Positions 40,220 through 47,991 of a stretch of 47,991 bases of DNA are shown piece after piece. The DNA is from an uncultured Anaeromassilibacillus sp. (lineage in GTDB: Bacteria; Bacillota; Clostridia; Oscillospirales; Acutalibacteraceae). How positions within the stretch are numbered: position 1 is the stretch's first letter; every line of letters starts with the position of its first letter. The notes below the pieces were generated by a model. The model did not search any database, was not told the origin of the DNA, and saw only the letters and a program-made list of their open reading frames with translations. The stretch covers positions 1 to 47,991 of the forward strand of contig CAKNKY010000018.1 of NCBI GenBank assembly GCA_930987725.1. The letters are read 5' to 3'. The position numbers and the translations under genes are program-made.

Positions 40220-42301
40220 TTATTCGGCCTTCTTGCCGCGCTCGGAAATAATGTTATCGGAAACGAATTTCGGAACCTCGGCATAATGGTCGGGCTCCAT
40301 GGTATACTGGCCGCGGCCCTGCGTCTTGGAACGCATGTCCGTCGCGTAACCGAACATTTCAGACAGCGGAACCATAGCGGTGATCTGCTGGGCGCCGGAA
40401 ACGGCTTCCATGCCGTTGATGAGGCCACGGCGGGAGTTGAGATCGCCGATGACGTCGCCCATATACTCCTCAGGCACGGTAACGACAACCTTCATAATGG
40501 GTTCGAGAATGACCGGATCAGCTTTGCGCATAGCCTCCTTGAAGGCCATGGAGCCGGCGATCTTAAACGCCATTTCGGAGGAGTCAACTTCGTGATAGGA
40601 GCCGTCATACAGGGTAACCTTTACGTCAACCACGTTGTAGCAGGCCAGGACACCGGAGAGCATAGCCCCCTGGATACCTTGATCAACCGCGGGAATATAT
40701 TCCTTCGGGATTGCGCCGCCGACAACGGCGTTGACAAACTCGTAACCCTTCTCCGGATTGGGCTCGATCTTAATCTTAACATGACCGTACTGGCCTTTAC
40801 CGCCGGACTGACGGGCATACTTCGTATCGACGTCAGCCATCTTGCGGATTGTTTCTTTGTAAGCAACCTGAGGCTTACCAACGTTTGCTTCCACCTTGAA
40901 TTCACGCAGCAGACGATCAACGATGATTTCGAGGTGCAGCTCGCCCATGCCGGCGATAATGGTCTGACCCGTTTCCTGATCGGTGTAAGCCTTAAAGGTC
41001 GGGTCTTCTTCCGCCAGCTTTGCAAGGGCAACGCCCATCTTCTCCTGGCCGGCCTTCGTTTTAGGCTCGATGGCGACGCGGATAACAGGCTCCGGGAACT
41101 CCATAGACTCCAGAATGATCGGATGCTTCTCATCGCAGAACGTGTCGCCGGTGGTGGTGTTCTTCACACCGATGGCGGCAGCGATGTCGCCCGCGTACAC
41201 CTTCTCCAAATCCTGGCGGTGGTTCGCGTGCATCTGCAGAATACGGCCGATGCGCTCGTTCGTGTCCTTCGTGGAGTTATAAACGGTATCACCGGCGGAA
41301 AGGGTGCCGGAATACACACGGAAGTAGCACAGCTTGCCCACAAACGGGTCGGTAGCAATTTTAAAAGCCAGGGCGGAGAACGGCTCGGAGTCGGACGCAT
41401 GACGGTCCTCTTCCTCCCCGGTCTCGGGATTGGTACCCTTGATAGCGGGGATATCAGTCGGAGCCGGCATGAACGCTACAATAGCGTCGAGCAGCTTCTG
41501 CACGCCCTTGTTGCGGTAGGAAGTGCCGCAGGTGACCGGGACCATCTTGTTGGCAATCGTTGCCTTGCGGATGGTCGCGATGATCTCATCGTGCGTGATC
41601 TCCTCGCCGCCGAGGTATTTTTCCATGAGCTCGTCATCCTGTTCGGCGACGGCTTCGAGGAGCGCGGTGTGGTATTCCTCCGCCTTCTCCTTCATATCCT
41701 CAGGAATTTCCTCGACGCGCATATCCTTGCCCATCTCATCGTAGTAAACGTCCGCGTTCATATTGACCAGGTCAATGATACCGCGGAACGTATCCTCACT
41801 GCCGATGGGGAGCTGGATCGGCACGGCGTTGCAGTGCAGGCGGTCTTTCATCATCTGAACAACATGGTAGAAATCAGCACCCATGATGTCCATCTTGTTG
41901 ATGTAGGCCATACGCGGTACGCCGTATTCTTCCGCCTGACGCCACACGGTTTCAGACTGCGGTTCCACGCCACCCTTTGCGCAGAAGACGGTCACAGAAC
42001 CGTCGAGCACGCGCAGGGAACGTTCCACTTCAACGGTGAAGTCCACATGGCCGGGGGTATCGATGATGTTGATGCGGTGGCCCTTCCAGAAGCAGGTGGT
42101 AGCGGCGGAGGTAATCGTGATGCCTCTCTCCTGCTCCTGCGCCATCCAGTCCATCGTCGCAGCGCCGTCATGCGTTTCGCCGATCTTATGATTGACGCCC
42201 GTGTAATAAAGAATACGCTCTGTCGTCGTAGTCTTTCCGGCATCGATGTGGGCCATGATGCCGATGTTGCGGGTCATTTCAAGTGATACCTGCCTAGGCA
42301 T
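40220..42301 (-). CDS. fusA: Elongation factor G
   Basis: Translocation GTPase of 693 residues, full family length. G motifs are [19 protein letters not shown] (switch I), DTPGHVDF and NKMDIMGAD. The later domains contain the conserved [14 protein letters not shown] and the C-terminal [12 protein letters not shown] and [16 protein letters not shown]. The ATG is preceded by AAGGAGG and starts 36 bases after rpsG. It is fourth in the str-type block. Confidence 0.98.
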   Translation of the reverse strand: MPRQVSLEMTRNIGIMAHIDAGKTTTTERILYYTGVNHKIGETHDGAATMDWMAQEQERGITITSAATTCFWKGHRINIIDTPGHVDFTVEVERSLRVLDGSVTVFCAKGGVEPQSETVWRQAEEYGVPRMAYINKMDIMGADFYHVVQMMKDRLHCNAVPIQLPIGSEDTFRGIIDLVNMNADVYYDEMGKDMRVEEIPEDMKEKAEEYHTALLEAVAEQDDELMEKYLGGEEITHDEIIATIRKATIANKMVPVTCGTSYRNKGVQKLLDAIVAFMPAPTDIPAIKGTNPETGEEEDRHASDSEPFSALAFKIATDPFVGKLCYFRVYSGTLSAGDTVYNSTKDTNERIGRILQMHANHRQDLEKVYAGDIAAAIGVKNTTTGDTFCDEKHPIILESMEFPEPVIRVAIEPKTKAGQEKMGVALAKLAEEDPTFKAYTDQETGQTIIAGMGELHLEIIVDRLLREFKVEANVGKPQVAYKETIRKMADVDTKYARQSGGKGQYGHVKIKIEPNPEKGYEFVNAVVGGAIPKEYIPAVDQGIQGAMLSGVLACYNVVDVKVTLYDGSYHEVDSSEMAFKIAGSMAFKEAMRKADPVILEPIMKVVVTVPEEYMGDVIGDLNSRRGLINGMEAVSGAQQITAMVPLSEMFGYATDMRSKTQGRGQYTMEPDHYAEVPKFVSDNIISERGKKAE

Positions 42302-42337
42302 AGTTTCCTCCTTCTGTCTGTAACGGTAAACGAAGCA

Positions 42338-42808
42338 TTACCAGCGGTAATGCGCGAAAGCCTTGTTGGCTTCTGCCATCTTGTGTGTATCGTCACGCTT
42401 CTTGGCAGCGCCACCGGCACCGTTTACAGCATCCAGAATCTCACCGGCAAGTCTCTCCTTCATGGTCTTTTCGGAACGGGTTCTGGAATACGTCGTGATC
42501 CAGCGCAGGCCCAGGGTCTCCCGGCGCTCCGGGCGAACCTCCATAGGCACCTGATAGGTAGCACCGCCGACACGGCGGGCCTTAACCTCCAGGGAAGGCA
42601 TCACGTTTTCCATCGCCTGCTCGAACACCTCAAGAGGGTTCTTCCCTGTCTTTTCACTGATAATATCAAAAGCACCGTAAACGATCTTCTGGGCAACACC
42701 CTTCTTACCGTCATACATGATGTTGTTGATGAGACGGGTCACACGCTTGGAATTATAAAGCGGATCGGGCAAAACATCGCGTTTTGCAACATTACCTCTT
42801 CTTGGCAC
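42338..42808 (-). CDS. rpsG: 30S ribosomal protein S7
   Basis: Binds the 3' domain of 16S rRNA; 156 residues, the usual size. It starts with GTG ([20 protein letters not shown]), with AAGGAGG nine bases upstream, and ends AHYRW. Conserved parts include [23 protein letters not shown] and [26 protein letters not shown] longer reading from 42910 would not match the family start. A promoter-like sequence lies just ahead of it. Confidence 0.97.
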   Translation of the reverse strand: MPRRGNVAKRDVLPDPLYNSKRVTRLINNIMYDGKKGVAQKIVYGAFDIISEKTGKNPLEVFEQAMENVMPSLEVKARRVGGATYQVPMEVRPERRETLGLRWITTYSRTRSEKTMKERLAGEILDAVNGAGGAAKKRDDTHKMAEANKAFAHYRW

Positions 42809-42966
42809 TTTACTTCCCTCCTTCACAAAAATGATATCATAGGTACTCGAAAGCGACAAACTCCCGTTGGCCTCAGAGGCGTTATCTATAGTCAAACGCC
42901 ACTGACACACCCGAAATGGTGTTTCAGCCGTAGGTTTCTGTCAAATTCTTTTGCGCACGGCAGATC
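42809..42966 (-). promoter_or_regulatory. rpsL-rpsG spacer with possible promoter and hairpin
   Basis: On the minus strand TTGTCG (42854-42859), 17 bases and TATCAT (42831-42836) form a possible promoter immediately before the rpsG ribosome site. A small ACACC/GGTGT hairpin lies at 42907-42922. In E. coli the corresponding spacer carries the S7 feedback site; equivalence here is only positional. Confidence 0.4.
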
Positions 42967-43389
42967 TTACTTCTTGCCGGCCTTCGGACGCTTCACGCCA
43001 TACTTCGAACGGGCCTGCATACGCTTCGCAACACCCTGCGCATCAAGCGCGCCACGGATGATGTGGTAACGAACGCCAGGAACGTCCTTTACACGGCCGC
43101 CGCGGATCATGACAACGCTGTGTTCCTGCAGGTTGTGACCAACGCCGGGGATATAGGCGGTAACCTCCTGCCCGTTGGAGAGACGGACTCTTGCGATCTT
43201 TCTGAGCGCGGAGTTCGGCTTCTTCGGGGTAGCGGTCTTAACAGCGGTGCACACGCCGCGCTTCTGGGGGGATTCCTGATTGATCGCAACGCGCTTCTTG
43301 GAATTCCAGCCTTTGAGCAGAGCGGGAGCCTTCGCCTTCTTTTCAACCACCTCACGGCCAGTATGGACTAACTGGTTAAATGTTGGCAT
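42967..43389 (-). CDS. rpsL: 30S ribosomal protein S12
   Basis: Decoding-centre ribosomal protein of 140 residues. It begins [20 protein letters not shown] and keeps the loops [22 protein letters not shown] and [13 protein letters not shown]. The lysines whose replacement gives streptomycin resistance are present, so the allele is of sensitive type. [11 protein letters not shown] has Val where many species have Glu. ATG 43389 has AGGAGG six bases upstream. It opens the second transcript of the block. Confidence 0.98.
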   Translation of the reverse strand: MPTFNQLVHTGREVVEKKAKAPALLKGWNSKKRVAINQESPQKRGVCTAVKTATPKKPNSALRKIARVRLSNGQEVTAYIPGVGHNLQEHSVVMIRGGRVKDVPGVRYHIIRGALDAQGVAKRMQARSKYGVKRPKAGKK

Positions 43390-43463
43390 ACGACACCTCC
43401 TCACATAGAGTGAATACTATTGTGATGCGCTGTTTTGCGCGGATCACCTTTTGACATGACGCA

Positions 43464-43537
43464 ACACACTGCCCCTCTATGGGACAGTGTGTGCACCATG
43501 ATTTCTAATTATACTGTCAGACTGCTTCGTTTGTCAA
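43464..43537 (-). promoter_or_regulatory. rpsL promoter inside rpoC end, with leader hairpin
   Basis: On the minus strand TTGACA (43532-43537) and a perfect TATAAT (43508-43513) are 18 bases apart. The -35 box lies in the last codons of rpoC. The leader carries a hairpin with an 8-bp stem ACACACTG/CAGTGTGT (43464-43471 with 43485-43492) and a further CCC/GGG pairing. No U tract follows, so it is more likely a leader element than a terminator. Confidence 0.68.
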
Positions 43538-46500
43538 GTCTTTTGCGACAGGTTCTATTTCTACGTCACTATAGCACTTCATTCCGGTTCCGGCTGGTAC
43601 AAGTTTACCAATAATGACGTTCTCCTTCAGGCCAAGGAGCGGGTCAACCTTGCCCTTGATGGCGGCATCGGTGAGCACCTTCGTCGTCTCCTGGAAGGAT
43701 GCAGCAGAGAGGAAGGAATCGGTGGCAAGGGACGCCTTGGTGATACCGAGCAGCACAGGCGTGCAGGTCGCCTCGCGCAGATCCGATTCGCCGTTTGCAA
43801 TGCGCTCGCGGATCTTCTCGTTCTCCGCCTCAAACTCGGTCTTCTCCACCACGCTGCTGGGCAGCAGCGGCGTGTCGCCGCCCTCTTCCACGCGGACCTT
43901 CTTCATCATCTGGCGCACGATAACCTCAATGTGTTTGTCATTGATATCAACGCCCTGCATCCGGTAAACCTTCTGCACTTCCTGGATGAGATAATCCTGC
44001 ACAGCCTGCGTGCCGCTGATGGCCAGTACGTCATGCGGGTTCACGGAGCCTTCCGTAATGCGGCTGCCTGCCGTAATGCGATCGCCTTCGGAGACAATCA
44101 CGCGGGAACCGAACGGGATAAGGTAAGAGCGGGTCTCCCCCGTCTCCTGGTTTGTCACCACCACGTGGCGGTTCTTCTTAATCTCCTCAAAGGAAACCAC
44201 ACCGGGGATCTCGGAAATGATGGCAAGATGCTTCGGCCTGCGGCCCTCGAACAGTTCCTCAACGCGGGGAAGACCCTGCGTAATATCCTCGGCGCTCGCA
44301 ACGCCGCCGGTGTGGAACGTTCTCATGGTCAGCTGCGTACCGGGCTCGCCGATGGACTGGGCCGCGATAATGCCGACGGCCTCGCCGACAGTGACAGGAT
44401 GGCCATTCGCCAGATTCGCGCCGTAACACTTCTTGCAGACACCATGGCGTGCACGGCAGTTGAGGATGGAGCGGATCTTGATGCGCTTCACGCCGCGGCC
44501 GACGATCAAATCGGCGTCCTTTTCATCCATCATCTTGTCCTTCGAGACAAGCACTTCGCCGGTGGCCTCGTCAATGAAGTCATCCACAAGATAGCGGCCA
44601 ATCAAACGCTCGTGCAGCGTCTCAATGGCTTCCTTGCCCTCGCAGATATCAAATACTTCGAGACCGTCATGCGCACCGCAGTCGTCCTCACGAATGATCA
44701 CTTCCTGCGAGACATCCACCAGGCGGCGGGTCAGGTAACCGGAGTCAGCCGTACGCAGAGCCGTATCAGTCAGGCCCTTACGCGCGCCACGGGAGGAAAT
44801 AAAGTATTCCAGAATGTTCAGACCTTCGCGGTAGTTGGCGCGAATCGGGATTTCGATAACGGTGCCGGAGGTGTTTGCAATCAGGCCGCGCATGCCTGCG
44901 AGCTGACGAATCTGGCTCATGGAACCACGAGCACCGGAATCCGCCATCATGAAGATCGGGTTGTAGCGGTCAAGGCCTCTCTGCAGCGCGTCGGTGACGT
45001 CATTCGTCGTCTTTTCCCACGTCTTGAGCACGGCATCTTTGCGCTCGCCCTCGGAGAGCAGACCGTTCTTGAAGAGGTCCGTGATCTGATCGATTCGCTT
45101 CTCAGCTTTCGCGATCAGTTCCTTCTTCTCTTTCGGGATGGTCGCATCACAAACAGCAACGGTGATGGCGCTCTTCGTGGAATACTTATAGCCCTGCGCC
45201 TTGATGGCGTCGAGCACATCCGCCGTCTCCGGCGTGCCGTGAATCTTGATGCACTTGTCAATGATCTTGCCGAGCTGCTTCTTGCCCACGAGGAAATCAA
45301 TCTCAAGCTTGAAGCGGTTTGCCGGATCGGAGCGATCGACAAAGCCGAGATCCTGCGGGATCGGGCGGTTAAAGATCATACGGCCCACGGTGGTGTCAAT
45401 CAGGCCATAGACCTTCTTGCCGTCCACCACGGCCTCGCGGCGCACTTTGATCTTGGCGTGCAGGCCGATCACCTTGGCGTCATACGCCATGATAGCCTCA
45501 TCAAAATCGCGGAACACCTTGCCCTCGCCGGGTTCGCCGTCCTTATCGAGTGTCAGATAATAGGAACCAAGCACCATGTCCTGCGTCGGCACTGTTACAG
45601 GGCGTCCGTCGGAAGGTTTGAGAAGGTTGCCGGCAGCCAGCATCAGGAAACGGGCCTCAGCCTGGGCTTCGGCGGAAAGCGGCACGTGCACAGCCATCTG
45701 GTCGCCGTCGAAGTCGGCGTTGTAAGCGGTGCAGGCCAGTGGATGCAGCTTAAGGGCGCGGCCCTCTACAAGCACCGGCTCAAACGCCTGGATGCCCAGA
45801 CGGTGCAGCGTAGGCGCGCGGTTGAGCAGCACAGGATGGTTTTTGATCACGATTTCGAGCGCATCCCACACCTCGGACTTCGTGCGCTCTACAGCCTTTC
45901 TGGCCGCCTTAATGTTGCCGGCCACACCCGTCTCAACGAGACGCTTCATGACAAACGGCTTAAAAAGCTCAAGCGCCATTTCCTTCGGCAAGCCGCACTG
46001 ATACATCTGCAGTTCAGGACCTACCACGATAACGGAACGGCCGGAATAGTCCACGCGCTTGCCCAACAGGTTCTGACGGAAACGGCCCTGCTTGCCCTTG
46101 AGCATGTCGGAAAGGGATTTGAGCGGGCGGTTGTTGGGTCCGGTGACCGGACGGCCGCGGCGGCCATTGTCGATCAGGGCGTCGACAGCCTCCTGAAGCA
46201 TGCGCTTCTCATTGCGCACGATGATGTCGGGCGCGCCGAGTTCCAGCAGCCTTTTCAGACGGTTGTTGCGGTTGATCACGCGGCGGTAGAGATCGTTCAG
46301 ATCGGAGGTGGCGAAACGGCCGCCGTCAAGCTGGACCATCGGGCGGATATCCGGCGGGATCACCGGCACCACGTCGAGGATCATCCACTCCGGACGGTTG
46401 CCGGACTGATAGAAGGCATCCACCACTTCCAGGCGCTTGAGAATGCGCACACGCTTCTGGCCGGAAGCGTTCTGCAGCTCGGCCTTCAGCTCGTTGGAAA

Positions 46501-47059
46501 GCTGCTCGAGGTCAATTTCCTCGAGGAGTTTCTTGATGGCTTCTGCGCCCATGGCAGCGTCAAAATCATCCTCGTATTTTTCGCGCAGATCGCGGTATTC
46601 CTTCTCCGTGAGGATCTGCTTCTTCTGCAGCTCACGCACATTGCCGGGGTCCGTCACAATATACATGGCGAAATAGAGTACCTTTTCCAGGATGCGCGGC
46701 GAGATGTCGAGCATGAGGCCGATGCGGGACGGAATACCCTTGAAATACCAGATGTGAGAAACAGGCGCGGCCAGTTCAATGTGGCCCATGCGCTCACGGC
46801 GCACCTTTGCGCGCGTGACTTCCACGCCGCAGCGGTCACAGATCTTGCCCTTGTAGCGGATTCGCTTGTATTTGCCGCAATGGCACTCCCAGTCCTTCTG
46901 AGGCCCGAAAATGCGCTCGCAGAACAGGCCGTCGCGCTCCGGCTTCAGGGTGCGGTAATTGATCGTTTCCGGCTTCTTGACTTCGCCGTGTGACCATTCA
47001 CGAATTTTATCAGGGGACGCAAGCCCAATCTTGATCGATTCAAACACATTAAATTCCAT
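43517..47059 (-). CDS. rpoC: RNA polymerase beta' subunit
   Basis: Largest subunit of RNA polymerase, 1180 residues. The N-terminal zinc site reads [24 protein letters not shown], the catalytic motif NADFDGD binds the active-site Mg, and the second zinc site is present with [14 protein letters not shown]. The bridge helix/trigger loop region contains [27 protein letters not shown]. Compared with E. coli it lacks the large trigger-loop insertion, as in Firmicutes. I chose the ATG at 47059, after GGGAGGAAC. It starts 15 bases after the rpoB stop. The -35 box of the rpsL promoter is encoded in its last codons. Confidence 0.98.
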   Translation of the reverse strand: MEFNVFESIKIGLASPDKIREWSHGEVKKPETINYRTLKPERDGLFCERIFGPQKDWECHCGKYKRIRYKGKICDRCGVEVTRAKVRRERMGHIELAAPVSHIWYFKGIPSRIGLMLDISPRILEKVLYFAMYIVTDPGNVRELQKKQILTEKEYRDLREKYEDDFDAAMGAEAIKKLLEEIDLEQLSNELKAELQNASGQKRVRILKRLEVVDAFYQSGNRPEWMILDVVPVIPPDIRPMVQLDGGRFATSDLNDLYRRVINRNNRLKRLLELGAPDIIVRNEKRMLQEAVDALIDNGRRGRPVTGPNNRPLKSLSDMLKGKQGRFRQNLLGKRVDYSGRSVIVVGPELQMYQCGLPKEMALELFKPFVMKRLVETGVAGNIKAARKAVERTKSEVWDALEIVIKNHPVLLNRAPTLHRLGIQAFEPVLVEGRALKLHPLACTAYNADFDGDQMAVHVPLSAEAQAEARFLMLAAGNLLKPSDGRPVTVPTQDMVLGSYYLTLDKDGEPGEGKVFRDFDEAIMAYDAKVIGLHAKIKVRREAVVDGKKVYGLIDTTVGRMIFNRPIPQDLGFVDRSDPANRFKLEIDFLVGKKQLGKIIDKCIKIHGTPETADVLDAIKAQGYKYSTKSAITVAVCDATIPKEKKELIAKAEKRIDQITDLFKNGLLSEGERKDAVLKTWEKTTNDVTDALQRGLDRYNPIFMMADSGARGSMSQIRQLAGMRGLIANTSGTVIEIPIRANYREGLNILEYFISSRGARKGLTDTALRTADSGYLTRRLVDVSQEVIIREDDCGAHDGLEVFDICEGKEAIETLHERLIGRYLVDDFIDEATGEVLVSKDKMMDEKDADLIVGRGVKRIKIRSILNCRARHGVCKKCYGANLANGHPVTVGEAVGIIAAQSIGEPGTQLTMRTFHTGGVASAEDITQGLPRVEELFEGRRPKHLAIISEIPGVVSFEEIKKNRHVVVTNQETGETRSYLIPFGSRVIVSEGDRITAGSRITEGSVNPHDVLAISGTQAVQDYLIQEVQKVYRMQGVDINDKHIEVIVRQMMKKVRVEEGGDTPLLPSSVVEKTEFEAENEKIRERIANGESDLREATCTPVLLGITKASLATDSFLSAASFQETTKVLTDAAIKGKVDPLLGLKENVIIGKLVPAGTGMKCYSDVEIEPVAKDLTNEAV

Positions 47060-47074
47060 CAAAGTTCCTCCCTC

Positions 47075-47991
<917 letters not shown>

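Noticed and set aside
40286-42286. A 666-codon open frame antisense to fusA
   Set aside because: Same explanation: strong codon bias in fusA keeps the opposite frame open; the translation resembles no family.
43464-43492. Terminator of rpoC
   Set aside because: There is no U tract on the minus strand after the hairpin, and a near-consensus promoter places it inside the rpsL leader.
43931-46993. A 1020-codon open frame antisense to rpoC
   Set aside because: It is a codon-bias shadow of rpoC, with no ribosome site, no recognisable domain, and a secure conserved gene on the other strand.

Overview
The window reads as chromosomal DNA of a spore-forming, moderately GC-rich member of the Clostridia, most like an Oscillospirales/Ruminococcaceae-type lineage. 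The evidence is a complete spoIIIAA-AH operon, a Firmicutes-type nusB-xseA-xseB-ispA block directly behind it, the standard rpoB-rpoC-rpsL-rpsG-fusA-tuf order, and strong AGGAGG ribosome sites with frequent GTG and TTG starts. This placement is inference from gene content. I see no rRNA, tRNA or CRISPR array.

Layout. Positions 78-3204 (minus) hold cysK followed by a response regulator and a sensor kinase. Positions 3503-13784 are a mixed metabolic region: a zinc-ribbon membrane protein, a GH109-like Gfo/Idh protein, a small coiled-coil protein, an IS200/IS605-like remnant without transposase, an M18 aminopeptidase, a GH42 beta-galactosidase, a TraX-family protein, L-rhamnose mutarotase, a YitT-type membrane protein and peptidase T. 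At 13869-16401 a MocR/PdxR-type regulator diverges from an ECF transporter S component, which suggests regulated vitamin B6 uptake.

Positions 16641-23236 (plus) are a compact surface-polysaccharide operon: Wzy-like polymerase, Wzx-like flippase, two glycosyltransferases and a Wzz/tyrosine-kinase-like fusion with a degenerate nucleotide site. Positions 23459-26332 (plus) hold a radical SAM protein and its DUF4130 partner, a predicted DNA repair or modification pair behind a LexA-like operator, followed by a HAD phosphatase with its own promoter. Positions 26423-35216 (minus) run from spoIIIAA to spoIIIAH, then nusB, a TsaD paralogue, xseA, xseB and ispA. A SEDS glycan polymerase (35415-36605) diverges from spoIIIAA. 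After a GDPD-pepS pair, the window ends with the tuf-fusA-rpsG-rpsL-rpoC-rpoB block (38789-47991, minus), rpoB being cut by the window edge.

Several promoters can be read at base level. Vegetative-type -10 boxes recur with a spacer of exactly 17 bases, and six have a -35 box beginning TTGC rather than TTGA. Perfect hairpins mark nearly every convergent junction. The items most worth following up are the transposase-less IS605-like element with an omega-RNA-like hairpin array (6701-6937), the radical SAM/DUF4130 pair with a LexA-like dyad at its promoter, a promoter embedded in an extended DUF4130 C-terminus, the kinase-dead Wzz fusion, and a cysteine-bearing sensor kinase next to cysK.
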